Positions 1-10,639 are shown, numbered from the stretch's first letter. The stretch: 64,000 bases of DNA from Schistocerca nitens (GCF_023898315.1 NC_064622.1:163948178-164012177); one strand, 5' to 3'. Program-made: numbers and translations. Notes: generated by a model from the sequence alone, not told the origin.

Positions 1-900
1 ACATCAAAATAAACAAAGTATTCCATCAAAATACGAGAAATCTCAAAACGTTCTTTCAGAGGAATAATTTGGTAACTCCTGATACAGAGAAAATCTTTGG
101 TTTCTGGAAGTATGTTTACTGGGATTATTTGCTTGTCTCATTGTGCTCTACCCGCCCCTTCCGTTCGGGCCCGTAACAGTCAAACATTTGTATTCTGGTG
201 TTGCAGAAATAATGAAATGGTCATAATCAGTGTTGAGTAATATGCGAATAAGCACGTATGTACGGGAAGTGGTTCAAAATTAAGGACGGATCACGTATGA
301 AATACCGTTCACGGTACTGACTGCTTGGCAACTGGTTACTTGCAACAACAGGGATGTCGGAAATGCAAACACCGTACTCCGATTTGCAGTGCTGATTGGT
401 TCGTGCATGCGCGGTAGCGCTAACTGATCTATAAGGAATGTGACCTCCGTATTGCTGATGACAATACAGATTGGCTCGCGCATGCTTAATAGCGTTAACT
501 GATCTGTTGCGACTCTAACCTCCACAGTGTTAGTAGTAAGTATCTGTCTGTCTTTAGAAGACGGTTAAAACGAATGTGACAGTCACAGACTGCAGAATTC
601 GATCAGTAATTAGATATCCGAGCACAGGAGGAGACAGTTCTGCTGAAAGTCGTCGTTAGCTGTGAAACACACGTGGCAATGCGGGAATGAGCGAAGGAAG
701 GAGTGAGAGGACGGTGTCATGTGAAGTGCGTTCAAATTTTCGCGATGAGGGAAGACGTGGCGGACGTGGTGTACAAGCTGGTCAGACAGAACATGCGAGA
801 GAAAATCGTTGCATTAAAACAAGCCGTCTAGTTCCAAAAATTACTGCAGGCTACCAGTACCTTTCTTTTAAACCTTGATTGTCTGCAAACTATTAGAAAA
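1..900. other. No recognisable gene or TE apart from a local duplication
   Basis: I see no coding region or known repeat here except the 75-bp tandem duplication listed separately. The short open frames show no domain I recognise. Confidence 0.5.
394..543. repeat. Diverged tandem duplication, period 75 bp
   Basis: Two units begin with GATTGGTTCG (394) and GATTGGCTCG (469). They share the blocks GCATGC, TAGCG, TAACTGATCT and AACCTCC/GACCTCC at a constant 75-bp offset. Because 75 is a multiple of three, the open frame on the minus strand shows a 25-residue pseudo-repeat, but nothing else suggests coding. Confidence 0.65.
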
Positions 901-1394
901 TACACTGAAGAACCAAAGAAACTAGTACACCAGCCCAATATCGTGTAGGGCCCTCGCGAGCACGCGGAAGTGCTCCGATACGTCGTGGCATGGACTCGAC
1001 TGGTGTCTGAAGTAATGCTGCAGACAACCGACGATATGCACCCTGCAGGGCTGTCCATAAATCCGTAAGAGTACGAGGGGGCGCAGATCTCTTCTGAACA
1101 GCGCGTAAAAAGGCATCCCAGATATGCTCAATAATGTTCATGTCTGGGGAGTTTGGTGAGCAGTGGAAGTGTTTAAACTATGAAGAGTATTCCCGAAGCC
1201 ACTCTGTAGCAATTCCGGGCGCGTGAGGTGTCGCATTATCCTGCTGGAATTGCCCAAGGCCGTTGAAATGGACACTGGACGTGAATGGATGCAGAGTATC
1301 ATACAGGATGCGTACGTACGTGTCACCTGTATCATCGTGACATGTTCCATATCACTCCGACTGCACACGCCCCACGCTATTACAAAGCCTCCAC

Positions 1395-1625
1395 CGAGCG
1401 AGGTGGCGCAGTGGTTAGACACTGGACTCGCATTCGGGAGGACGACGGTTCAATCCCGCGTTCGGCCATCCTGATTTAGGTTTTCCGTGATTTCCCTAAA
1501 TCGCTCCAGGCAAATGCCGGGATGGTTCCTTTCAAAGGGCACGGCCGACTTCCTTCCCCGTCCTTCCCTAATCAGATGAGACCGATGACCTCGCTGTCTG
1601 GTCTCCTTCCCCAAACAACCAACCA
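1395..1625 (+). mobile_element. tRNA-derived SINE, family B
   Basis: The tRNA-like head (GAGGTGGCGCAGTGGTTAGA, then B box GGTTCAATCCC) is followed by a body with TTTTCCGTGATTTCCCTAAA and a tail of CCCCAAAC/AACCAACC. It is flanked by the 13-bp TSD ACAAAGCCTCCAC (1382-1394 and 1626-1638). The target was the transposase region of the surrounding Tc1 element. The second copy in the window is at 10330-10546. Confidence 0.88.
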
Positions 1626-1671
1626 ACAAAGCCTCCACTAGCCTGAATAGTTCCCAGCTGACCTGCAGGGT

Positions 1672-2074
1672 CCGTGGTTACAGTACGCTTGTTCGCCCAC
1701 TGCTTGAATACTGCTCAGCAGTGTGGGATCCGTACCAGATAGGGTTGATAGAAGAGATAGAGAAGATCCAACGGAGAGCAGCGCGCTTCGTTACAGGATC
1801 ATTTAGTAATCGCGAAAGCGTTACGGAGATGATAGATAAACTCCAGTGGAAGACTCTGCAGGAGAGACGCTCAGTAGCTCGGTACGGGCTTGTGTTGAAG
1901 TTTCGAGAACATACCTTCACCGAGGAGTCAAGCAGTATATTGCTTCCTCCTACGTATATCTCGCGAAGAGACCATGAGGATAAAATCAGAGAGATTAGAG
2001 CCCACACAGAAGCATACCGACAATCCTTCTTTCCACGAACAATACGAGACTGGAATAGAAGGGGGAGCCGATAG
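1672..2074 (+). pseudogene. C-terminal end of LINE reverse transcriptase ORF
   Basis: The frame reads LVRPLLEYCSAVWDPYQ, then the conserved tail IEKIQRRAARFVTG and finally FFPRTIRDWNRR before a TAG at 2072-2074. It aligns end to end with the C-terminus of the 416-residue frame at 28.6-29.9 kb. Only the region after the polymerase core is present, so this fragment has no activity. Such tails follow the RT domain in CR1/jockey-group LINEs. Confidence 0.8.
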
Positions 2075-2141
2075 AGTTACTCAGGGTACCCTCCGCCACA
2101 CACCGTCAGGTGGCTTGCGGAGTATGGATGTAGATGTAGAT
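1672..2141 (+). mobile_element. 5'-truncated LINE 3' end with (GTAGAT)n tail, CR1/jockey-like
   Basis: This is the last 400 bp of a reverse transcriptase ORF, a short 3' UTR containing TACCCTCCGCCACACACCGT, and a tail of GATGTAGATGTAGATG. The same 3' UTR recurs on the minus strand at 22.0 kb and 44.2 kb, and a related LINE lies at 28.6-29.9 kb. It interrupts the Tc1 element between GGGTCCGTGG and GAGATTGTCTC. Confidence 0.82.
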
Positions 2142-2967
2142 GAGATTGTCTCGATACCCGGACACGCCCATCCGCTCCATATAATTTGAAACGGACTCAT
2201 CCGACCAGGCAACATGTTCCCAGTTATCAACAGTCCAATTTCGATGTTGACGGGACCAGGCGACGTGTAAAGCTTTGTGTCGTGCAGTCATCAAGGGTAC
2301 ACGAGTGGGCCTTCGTCTCCGAAAGCCCATAACACCGATGTTTTGTTGAATGGTTCGCACGCTGACACTTGTTGACGGCCCAGCATTGAAATCTGCAGCA
2401 ATTTGCGGGAGGGTTGCACTTCTGTGGTGTTGAACGATTCTCTCCAGTAGTCCTTGATCGTGCGGGAATATTCGCACCTCATCGCTACCTCGGAGATGCT
2501 GTGTCCAATCGCTCGTGCGCCGACTATAACATCACGTTCAAACTCACTTAATCTTGATAACCTGTCATTGTAGCAGCAGTAACCGATCTAACAACTGGGC
2601 TGTACACTTGATGTATGTAGGTGCTGCCGACCGCAGCGCCGTGTTCTGCCTGTTTACGAATCTCTGTGTTTGAGCGTGCATGCCTTTATCAGTTTCTTTA
2701 GCGCCTCACTGCATGTAAGTCTGCAGGCTCCCGTGACCGTTGTCACTGAAGTTAAAATCTTCTGAAATGTTAGGCCGCGTCACATTTCTTCTAAACGGTC
2801 CCACATCTCCAGCACAGGCTTGGGATAACTGTCCTTTATAAGAGAACGCGACACTGGTTTCGGACAGTATTCAATCAGCAGTGGACACCACAAAATCTTG
2901 AAGAAGATTCCAGCAGACAGGTCGAAATGTCCATCACCTGGGAGAAATATGAAGCTGCCCAACAATC

Positions 2968-3172
2968 AAATGGCTCTGAGCACTATGGGACTTAACATAT
3001 GAGGTCTTCAGTCCCCTAGAACTTAGAATTACTTAAACCTAACTAACCTAAGGACAGCACACACATCCATTCCCGAGGCAGGATTCTAACAGGATTCGAA
3101 CCTGCGACCGTAGCAGTCGCACGGTTCCCGACTTCGCGCCTGGAACCACTCCGCCACCGCGGCGGGCCGCGA
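2968..3172 (-). mobile_element. SINE family A (class-II tRNA-derived)
   Basis: Flanked by a perfect 10-bp TSD, CCCAACAATC (2958-2967 and 3173-3182). Unlike other copies, the B-box region holds a short internal duplication (CAGGATTC repeated 14 bp apart), which displaces the B box from the A box. Other details of the family are given under the copy at 34595. Confidence 0.92.
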
Positions 3173-3414
3173 CCCAACAATCCAGAAGGCTTTAACTTCA
3201 ATATCAGGAAGTAGATGCACCATCAAAACAATCCGGTATTTTGAACTTCGCCATTATGTATAACAGTTTATTTTCATTCACGATAGCACTGAACATTTTA
3301 GCACTTACCAAAGATTCGATATTGATATTGTCTTCAGACAGCTAAATCTGAATGTGACGTAAACGTCGAAGGCGACAACAGCTGTAAAAGCAGTGTGTGA
3401 TAGCTATGGAAAGT

Positions 3415-3860
3415 AAAGTGTTTAATAACCAATGGAAAAATGCTCCTGTCGGAGCACATAAAATATGAACATGACGTGTTTATTTAATAGACTCTGACTG
3501 AAAAGTGGGGTACCCGGTGCTCCATTCTACCTTCCTTAGTACCTTAAAAAGTTTGACTAAAAACAGTTTTTTAACATACAAGCTCACATTGAACTCCCAC
3601 AAGCTGCCTTAACTGTAAAAGCCCTACCGCACTGGGATGCCACGGCAGGTCTGTTGGCGGAGACGCCAGCCAGCAGAAGCGTGGGACGCAGTGGAGCCTC
3701 CCGCACCCGGCGTCTACCTGAGCGTGGCGGCTCTGCCGGCGGAGCGGCCGCCGCGCCGTGAGGATCTGCCGGCAGGCCTGCCTTCCTGGCGGCTGACCGC
3801 CGTTCCCGCACCAGGGCGCCAGCAGACCTGACAAGCGATACCTGCCGCTCACCCCTACCT
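3415..3860 (-). repeat. Unclassified repeat family U, copy C (partial)
   Basis: Reverse-complemented, 3415-3570 matches the core of the copy at 6855-7000, sharing GGTAGAATG, GGTACCCCACTTTTCAGTC and the hairpin TGCTCC-tgtc-GGAGCA (3441-3456). The GC-rich stretch 3620-3860 corresponds to 6400-6480 of that copy (CAGACCTGCCGTG in both). The polypyrimidine tract that lies between these parts at 6.5-6.85 kb is missing here. No coding capacity is evident. The class of element is unknown to me. Confidence 0.65.
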
Positions 3861-4675
3861 AGCTTCATCCTGCCCGCTGTGGATAGTTTTGACACCGAAT
3901 CTTTTATCTGCGGGATTCAGATGACATTAGCAACTTGCAACACTCCATCTCACAACCATTCTAAACGCGAACTGGAAAAGAGAAAGTGTTGGGAATTACG
4001 AGGGTCATAAATGACGCTCACTTCGTTGAATAGCCTCTCCACATTACAATCACGCTCAAACTACATACAATAACGCACTTTCTGAACTCTGTCTGTCTGG
4101 AGATAGTGGAAATGTTTTTTTTTTTTTTTTTTTCAGTCTTCTGACTGGTTTGATGCCCCCCCCCCCCGTCCCCACGAATTCCTCTCCTGTGCTAACCTCT
4201 TCATCTCAGAGTAGCACTTGCAACCTACGTCCTCAATTATTTGCTGGATGTATCCCAATCTCTGTCTTCCTCTACAATTTTTGCCCTCTTCAGCTCCCTC
4301 TAGTACCATGGAGGTCATTCCTTCATGTCTTAACAGATGTCCTATCATCCTGTCCCTTCTCCTTATCAGTGTTTCGCACATATTCTCCGATTTTGAGCAG
4401 CACCTCCTCATTCCTTACCTTATCAATCCACCTAATTTTCAACATTCGTCTACAGCATCACATCTCAAATGCTTCGATTCTCTTCTGTTCCGGTTTTCCC
4501 ACAGTCCACGTTTCACTACCGTACAATGCTGTGCTCCAGGCGTACATTCTCAGAAATTTCTTCCTCAAATTAAGGACGATATTTGATATTAATAGACTTC
4601 TCTTGGCCAGGAATGCCCTTTTTGTCATTGCTGCTCTGCTTTTGATGTCCTCCTTACTCCGTTCGTCATGGGTTA

Positions 4676-4872
4676 AATGGTTCAAGTGGCTCTGAGCACT
4701 ATGGGACTCAACTGCTGAGGTCATTAGTCCCCTAGAACTTAGAACTAGTTAAACCTAACTAACCTAAGGACATCACACACATCCATGCCCGAGGCAGGAT
4801 TCGAACCTGCGACCGTAGCGGTCTCGCGGTTCCAGACTGCAGCGCCAGAACCGCGCGGCCACTTCGGCCGGC
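4676..4872 (-). mobile_element. SINE family A, inserted in RTE LINE
   Basis: A perfect 13-bp TSD, TCGTCATGGGTTA, lies at 4663-4675 and 4873-4885. The A-box region is slightly shortened (GCGCCAGAACC lacks bases seen in other copies). The LINE sequence resumes immediately after the right TSD. Confidence 0.93.
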
Positions 4873-4921
4873 TCGTCATGGGTTATTTTACTGTCTAGAT
4901 AGCAGAATTCTTTAACTTCAT

Positions 4922-5335
4922 CTACTTCGTGACCATTAATCCTGGATACGCCTTACAATCCCGTATCTGATTTCGGAATCTCTGTCTGACCATGATGTAA
5001 TCTAACTGAAATCTTCCCGTATCACTCGGCCTTTTCCACGTATACCTTCTCCTCGTGTGATTCTTGAACACAGTATTCGCTATTACTAGCTGAAACTTGT
5101 TACAGAACTCAATTAGTCTTCCTCCTCTCTCATTCCTTGTACCAAGCCCATATTCTGTAACTTTTTCTTCTACCACGTTCAAGCTTTTGACATTCCATGT
5201 CCCGACTCGTCGAACGTTATCCTTTCGTAGATTATTCAATCCTTTTCTCATGGTAACCTCTCCCTTGGCAGTCCCCTCCCAGAGATCCGAATGGCAGACT
5301 ATTCCGGAATCTTTTGCCAATGGAGAGCTCATCAT
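4922..5335 (-). pseudogene. APE-type endonuclease fragment of RTE LINE
   Basis: The frame contains VGTWNVKSLN, the first motif of the apurinic-type endonuclease domain, then jumps to EYGLGTRNERGGRLIEFCNK and RRRYTWKRPSDTGRFQLDYI, which are the central and later motifs. The family normally has well over 50 residues between the first and second of these, so an in-frame internal deletion is inferred. In intact elements the domain nicks target DNA to prime reverse transcription. Here the catalytic set is incomplete. Confidence 0.75.
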
Positions 5336-5609
5336 GACACTTGTTCAATTACAGGCCACATGTCCTGTGGATACACGTTACGTGTCTTTAATGCAGTGGT
5401 TTCCAGTGCCTTCTGCATCCTCATGCCTTTTATAATTGGTGATTCTTCCGCCCTTAGAGGCAGTTTCCCACCCGTAGGACAAGAGAGTACCCTGAACTTC
5501 TGTCCGCTCCTCCGCCCTCTTTGACAAGGCCATTGGCAGAACGAGGCTGACATCTTATGCCGGAAGTCTTCGGCCGCCAATGCTGATTATTGATCAAAAT
5601 TTAAGCAGT

Positions 5610-5682
5610 GGCGGGATTCAAAACCGGAACCGTTGACGTTCTTGATTATGAATCAAAGACGCTACCCCTAGACCCCGGGTTC
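5610..5682 (-). repeat. tRNA-like sequence at the 5' end of the RTE LINE
   Basis: Read on the minus strand it has GGTCTAGGGGTAGCGTC (A-box-like), a 5-bp anticodon-type stem TTTGA/TCAAG around the loop TTCATAA, and GGTTTTGAATCCC (B-box-like). A diverged version occupies the same position in the LINE at 59.9-63.0 kb (about 62910-62985). It is not a functional tRNA: the acceptor stem does not close. Confidence 0.55.
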
Positions 5683-5690
5683 AAATCAAT

Positions 5691-6399
5691 CAAATATGCT
5701 TCCCCTACACCACAGGTTATTTATTCTCAATTTCCTCATAGCCTGTCCCTGATGCTCCATTTCAACCATAAGAGCGTTACACCAAAGAGAAAGCTTGGTT
5801 ACTTTCTGGGCTATATAAGGTTTCCTCGAAACCTACTTTCAGACCGAAATAGCACAAGTACTTCTCCTGCTGCAGCACGTGATGCTTATGGGCGAGATAC
5901 ATCAAACACGCCACGATTATTTTAAGAAAAAAGATATGTAAACAAAAGAGACAGGTTTCCGACTTCTTGTCTAAAATTTTTGTAAATTTACTTTTAATTT
6001 ATTATAACGTACTTTTCAAATAATAACTGAAGAACACTTCTACTTATACTTTACAGTTGCAGCTATAGCTGTAAATACCAGTACAGACAAGAAATAATCG
6101 GCTGCCGAGTACATAGGTCACGAAAATATTTTCCTCTGGTGAGATTACTTTCTTTAAACCGTGACCTTTTTCATTAGTTACTCTCGGGAGAGCTCTACTA
6201 CCTCGTCAAATGAACAGAATTACATTCTTAGGATCACAAAAAAAGTTCACTGTGTTAAATGATTATAAAGCGTGTGATATAACCTGTTAATGTCACTATC
6301 AGCAATGAAGGTATGGACCCAGAACTTCTTTTTCTGTATTCCGTTTTTATTTCGAACATGCACACAGAGCTTGTAGCTCTTCTGCTGAGGGCAGACTGA
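5691..6399. other. No recognisable feature
   Basis: AT-rich single-copy-looking sequence. I found no TE motif, RNA gene or plausible exon. Confidence 0.4.
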
Positions 6400-7584
6400 A
6401 GGCATTCCTCTGGCGTCTCTGCTGGCGTCTCGTACTGCCAGACCTGAGCGCCGCCGGCAGAGCGCCAGCAGACCTGCCGTGCAGTCCCCCACTAGTCCAT
6501 CTCTGCAAGTCCCTCATACCCATCCGCTGCCGCTTGTCCCTTCTCACTCACTCACTCATTCAGCCCAACTCATTATCTCTTTGTGTCTCTGTAGCTGTCA
6601 CTGTCTCCTGTCTCACAACCGCAGTACCCTTCGTTCTGTCCCAATACCATACTCCCCTCTCACTGTCACTGCCTCCCTCTTGCTCTCTCTTACTGCTAAT
6701 ATCTTATTCCTTCCTTCCTTCCTACTGCTGCCGTCTCTTCTTACTGTCCCTTCTGCCTTTTCAGTAACACAACCACTGTCCACCATCTTCCAGTATTTAT
6801 TACTTTTCAGTCTGTTTGCCACTGTCACTGTCTTCTTGTCTCTCCGTATAAAAAAAGCGCGAACTTTTTGGGAAAATTTTTAAACGAGCTAACGGAGGTA
6901 GAATGAAACAGCTGGTACCGCACTTTTCAGTCGGACTCTTTTAATTGACAGGAGCATATTCGCATTTTTTGTGCTCCGATAGGAGCATTTTTCCGTTACT
7001 TTCCTTCTTTCCCTTGCTGCAGTAGGGCTTATAACTCATATGAAAAGAAATGTATTGGTGAGTAAAAGTTACATAGTTCACTTATGTGAAATTGAAATAA
7101 CACAAAACCAATTACACCTCAGACACGATTTTGTGTGCAAAAGAATTTTGCATGTGCTTCGATACAACATGGGGTTCCCAGATGACAACGGATATACTTT
7201 GCACCATATTTCTCCGTGCTAAGTCACTTTATAAACTACTTTTTCGCTTCGCGCCGAATTTTATGTGCGTATTTTACTTGTACAAGTAGGACAACTTCGA
7301 ACCTATGTATCTCGGAAACGGATAAAGATACCAAGAAAATTTTTCGAAATTTTTTGAGATCGGGATCTTAGGAACATATCGTAAAAATTTCAGCCATTTG
7401 CCGTACATAGCCGTCTTGGAATCCTTGACTAATTTCTCGCCCGCTGATGACGGCGAAAATATAGGATTTTCAGAGGAACCGTCCATGAACTAATGGTGCC
7501 TCTGTAAGTCCCATCAAGCCCACCGTAGAACACGTCAAAAGCAAAAAGAACGAACCGATTTGCTTTATTTGCCTCAGCAGCAGG
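6400..7584 (+). repeat. Unclassified repeat family U, copy A (longest)
   Basis: Order of parts: a GC-rich block (6400-6480), a polypyrimidine tract (6480-6850), a core (6855-7000) with GGTAGAATG, GGTACCGCACTTTTCAGTC and the hairpin TGCTCC-gata-GGAGCA (6972-6987), then about 580 bp ending at TTTGCCTCAGCAG. From about 6520 to 7584 it matches the minus strand of 20830-19816 throughout, including TATCTCGGAAACGG and ACATAGCCGTCTTGGA. There is no TIR, poly(A) tail or ORF with a known domain, so I cannot assign a TE class. Confidence 0.7.
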
Positions 7585-8349
7585 AATTGTCTAGTACTCG
7601 TACTTTGACCTTGTACTGTAGGAGAGAGGCCTTAAGACGATCCTTCTGTTGGGTGTAGAAATGGATCCTAGCGCAATGGCCATCCAAAACACTTGATTCC
7701 ACCTTTTTATCACCAACTGAATCCCATTTTTATGCGCGGCGTTTTGGGACGTATTAGAAACACATATCGTCGCATGCATACCAATAACCGCAAATAATCG
7801 ATGACGCTCCGCCATCGTAAGGCACTGGACATAAACGATTCACGTCGAAAATGACTGAACGTAACTAAATGTACTATTGCTTGTTGCTTGTTGGTTGTAC
7901 GGAAGCGAGAGAGACTCTGGTTACAACGTACTTAGCTCCGTTGTCAGACACAACCGGCACATTCAGTATTCCTCGTGTTATCTGCCAAGGAACTTACTGC
8001 TGGATCTAGTTGAGGTATTTTGAAGTACAAAGAGACTTTTCTATTGCTTCCAACCTGTCTTGGTTATCAGCCATACACATTCAGCGGTTTACAGGAAAGA
8101 AACGAAAATATCCGATTTTGCCACTTTCAGCGTTCCCAGTCTGCAGTTAGATGCACAACGTGTAGAGTTCAAAAGTTCCTAAGTGTGGTATAGTCTACAC
8201 AAGCGCAGAAAACTAGTCGCGTCGTCTGTTAACATTGGAAGTTAACTAACTCCCACCGTGCTCACTCATGTACTGGTAATGGGTTTTGAGCCTTTGTGCT
8301 TTCTTAATCTCTATGTTGTTTCCTTCGTTTTGGTAAGACTTTGCAAAGG
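7585..8349. other. No recognisable feature
   Basis: I see no TE, RNA gene or convincing reading frame between repeat U copy A and the SINE at 8360. Confidence 0.4.
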
Positions 8350-8359
8350 TTGCATCATG

Positions 8360-8556
8360 GCCGGCCGCTGTGGACGAGCGGTTCTAGGCGCCTCAGTTTG
8401 GAACCGCGCTGCCGCTACGGTCGCAGGTTCGAATCCTGCCTCGGGCATGGATGTGTGTGAAGTCCTTAGGTTAGTTAGGTTTAAGTAGTTCTAAGTTCTA
8501 GGGGACTGATGACCTCAGATGTTAAGTCCCATAGTGCTCAGAGCCATTTGAACCAT
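8360..8556 (+). mobile_element. SINE family A
   Basis: The perfect 10-bp TSD TTGCATCATG lies at 8350-8359 and 8557-8566. The B box GGTTCGAATCC is intact. The A box reads TGGACGAGCGG, with one change from the usual TGGCCGAGCGG. Confidence 0.94.
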
Positions 8557-8649
8557 TTGCATCATGACTTTCAGTGTGCAAGAGAGACCAAATATCTGGA
8601 AGCACAAAGCTATTTATTTTTTACAATATCTGTACAAAGAAAAAGTCCA

Positions 8650-8927
8650 AAACGTGAATAGGTACCATCCTTCATACTGGAGTCGCGGCGACCATCCCTG
8701 CTTAGCCATCCTAGTGGACTTACAAAAGACGAATGATTCGACAGAGAAGCAGATCTTGATCTTCACCTTACGAGTCCTGGGCCTAGACGAGAACACCACT
8801 AGACATGTCCCGGTTGCTCTGAGGAACGCCACCTCCAAAGTCAAATTTAGAGGTGATCTCTCCGGGAGTTTCGCCATTCAAACGAGGAGTAGACAAGGGA
8901 CTCTCGTCTATGCTCTCCAATTGCGTT
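8650..8927 (+). pseudogene. LINE reverse transcriptase fragment
   Basis: The frame contains LRNATSKVKFRGDLSGSFAI followed by QTRSRQG, which matches the palm motif of RTE-group reverse transcriptases (usually ending GLRQGD). Upstream, LAILVDLQKTNDS fits the FIDFxxAYDS motif with changes. No YADD motif follows: the fragment is cut off about where a family C SINE begins. It is a short, decayed piece. Confidence 0.6.
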
Positions 8928-8934
8928 CTGGAGG

Positions 8935-9076
8935 AGTGCAGGAGACCCTGATTCGAATCCTGGTCTTGGTATAAATTTTCACTTCTCGCTTCAGTTTGCA
9001 TATATACATCATTGAAGTTTAAGACTTGAAAAACTCTGTAGAACTTAGGACCTATGTCTGGGTTTGAGGCGGGATC
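8935..9076 (+). mobile_element. SINE family C (tRNA-derived), damaged head
   Basis: The B-box-like GATTCGAATCC (8950-8960) is followed by the family-specific body AAATTTTCACTTCTCGCTTC and AGTTTGCATATATACATC. The same order appears at 9456-9570. The A-box half is not recognisable here. Confidence 0.6.
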
Positions 9077-9086
9077 CCACATTCGA

Positions 9087-9289
9087 AAAAACAAAACAAA
9101 AAATGGTTCAAATAGCTCTAAGCAGTATGGAACTTAATATCTGAGGTCATCAGCCCCTAGACGTAGAACTACTTAAACCTAACTAACCTAAGGACATCAC
9201 ACACTTCCATGCCCGAGGCAGGATTCGAATCTGCGACCGCAGCAGCAGCGCGGCTCCAGACTGAAGCGCTTAGAACCGCTCGGCCACAG
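9087..9289 (-). mobile_element. SINE family A
   Basis: The perfect 10-bp TSD CCACATTCGA lies at 9077-9086 and 9290-9299. The tail next to the left TSD is A-rich with ACAAAAC units. It belongs to the variant group with AGCAGCAGCGCGG in place of the usual palindromic arm, as do the copies at 16376 and 36599. Confidence 0.93.
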
Positions 9290-9455
9290 CCACATTCGAT
9301 TCATTCCATAGTGAGGTGTTATTCCATTGCAGCTGGAGAGCGTCTGCAATGCTGTTGAGTTTATGGAAATACCAAATGTGTTTAACCATGAATGGGAATT
9401 CGTACTGAGGAGCGAGGCAGACTAGGGTAGTCCGTGAAGTTATGCAAAGCCACTG

Positions 9456-9570
9456 TGCCGTGGTGATGTAGTGGTTAGAGCATCTGCCTAATGAGCAGTA
9501 GATCTGGAATCGAATCCAAGCCTAAGTACAAATTTTCATTTGTCGCTTCAGTCTGCATATATGCATCGTA
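9456..9570 (+). mobile_element. SINE family C with a tRNA-Ile(AAT)-like head
   Basis: The head GCCGTGGTGATGTAGTGG, GTTAGAGC, then CTGC-CTAATGA-GCAG forms an anticodon-type hairpin with AAT at the anticodon position, followed by GGAATCGAATCC (B box). The body AAATTTTCATTTGTCGCTTC matches the copy at 8935. Derivation from tRNA-Ile is inferred from the loop only. Confidence 0.7.
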
Positions 9571-10315
9571 ATAGAGAAGATTATGAGGCACTTGCACACT
9601 ACCACCCAGAAATGGAATGATGATCTGATACAACCAGGATAACCTCAATGTGCCCTCTCTAGCCTTTGCACATGTCTTCTTAGTCAACAGTATAGAATGA
9701 CTACAGAGCGTCTACAGCATAGCAGCTAAGACCAGTTTGAATGTCGGTATACAAAAAAATTAGTACATTACTGTCATCTGCAATTCCATTACAAGGCACC
9801 ACCATTCGTAAATTGCCTGCAGTCAAGTTATTTAGGAGAGTGGGTTCAGCAAATGAGAGAGATAATTTGGCAATAGATACCAAATGTACCAAGTTGGTGA
9901 GGGTCTACCACTCCTCCAAGATCATTTACATCTCCAACTACCTTTCGAAGAACATTCAACTGAAACATTGCAACTCATAAGCAAGGCCCTCTGTACTGTA
10001 CGCCTCTGAAGAACAGGAAGGTTCCACTTAAGAAACTGGAGCCATTAGGAGAAGAGATAAACATCTACAAGAAGAGACACGACATTGAGCTGTACTATCT
10101 CCATGAAGACACAATCACATTGTAATGAAACTGGTTATGGTGAGATAAAAATCACTAACCGACCTTGAATAATATTAAATGACCCAGTCCCAAGCTAGAG
10201 ACTTCATGCCCAGAAATCCACTACCAAATAACTATACGAAGACGGATAAACGTCAACTAAAGTCCCTGGACACTGGGCATTGATTTATACAAAAGATTGA
10301 ATTTGTGTTTCATTA
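9571..10315. other. No recognisable feature
   Basis: Contains a 79-codon open frame (9741-9980, plus) with no domain I recognise. No repeat partner is visible in the window. Confidence 0.35.
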
Positions 10316-10329
10316 CAAACAATACTTGC

Positions 10330-10546
10330 GAGTGAGGTGGCGCGGTGGTTACACACTGGACTCGCATTCGGGACGACGACGATTCAATCCCACATCCGGC
10401 CATCGTGATTTAGGTTTTCCGTGATTTCCCTAAAAATCACTCCAGGCAAATGCCGGGATGGTTCTTTCGAAAGGGCACGGCTGACTTCCTTCTCCGTCCT
10501 TCCCTAATCCGATGAGACCGATGACCTCGCTGTTTGGTCTGTTCCC
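10330..10546 (+). mobile_element. SINE family B
   Basis: Second copy of the family seen at 1395. The flanks CAAACAATACTTGC are identical at 10316-10329 and 10547-10560, although the first bases may overlap the CCCCAAAC tail. The B box reads GATTCAATCCC. Confidence 0.88.
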
Positions 10547-10639
10547 CAAACAATACTTGCAATTATTTTTTCATGTTCAAACTGTTTTCCGTCGTCATTA
10601 ACATAGCTTTGAAGTATTTTCGGAACACTGTTACATACT

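Larger units (their letters stand above)
930..2573 (-). pseudogene. Broken Tc1 transposase (DD34E type) in pieces
   Basis: Read on the minus strand, the N-terminal part lies at about 2573-2142 and contains the helix-turn-helix stretch TLPQIAADFNAGPSTSVSVR and the first catalytic motif AWSDES. The middle is missing or replaced at the LINE insertion. The second catalytic motif QQDNATPH falls just downstream of the SINE, at about 1220-1250. The third motif SPDMNIIEHIWDA lies at about 1105-1145. A transposase of this type cuts and pastes the element at TA sites. This copy is dead: it has frameshifts, a deletion in the N-terminal domain and two insertions. Identification rests on the spaced DD..E motifs and the TIRs. 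Confidence 0.8.
901..2714 (-). mobile_element. Tc1-like DNA transposon with two nested insertions
   Basis: The left end (TACACTGAAGAACC, AAAGAAACTAGTA) is matched in inverted orientation at 2675-2714 (AAAGAAACTGATA when reverse-complemented), giving imperfect TIRs. The transposase reads on the minus strand. Native sequence is interrupted by a tRNA-derived SINE at 1395-1625 and by the 3' end of a LINE at 1672-2141. Without these the element is about 1.1 kb. I recognise the family as common in acridid genomes. The right TIR end is mutated, so the outer limit is uncertain by several bases. Confidence 0.8.
4125..5690 (-). mobile_element. RTE-type LINE with internal deletion, split by a SINE
   Basis: The minus strand carries an endonuclease fragment (about 5335-4930) followed directly by the C-terminal ORF region (4870-4140, including YGSETWT at 4505-4530). 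Most of the reverse transcriptase between them is missing. The 5' end has a tRNA-like sequence (5610-5682). The 3' end near 4125 has a run of T on the plus strand. A family A SINE sits at 4676-4872 with a 13-bp TSD, so that insertion is younger than the LINE. Related copies lie at 13.1, 30.2, 32.4 and 59.9 kb. Confidence 0.82.

Noticed and set aside
8480..8500. Telomere repeat array (TTAGG)n
   Set aside because: Only two or three imperfect units occur, always inside the SINE body; there is no array.
8360..8556. CTGATGA in the SINE body (GGACTGATGACC) as a hammerhead core
   Set aside because: It recurs in nearly every family A copy but no GAAA and cleavage triplet follow at a usable distance.
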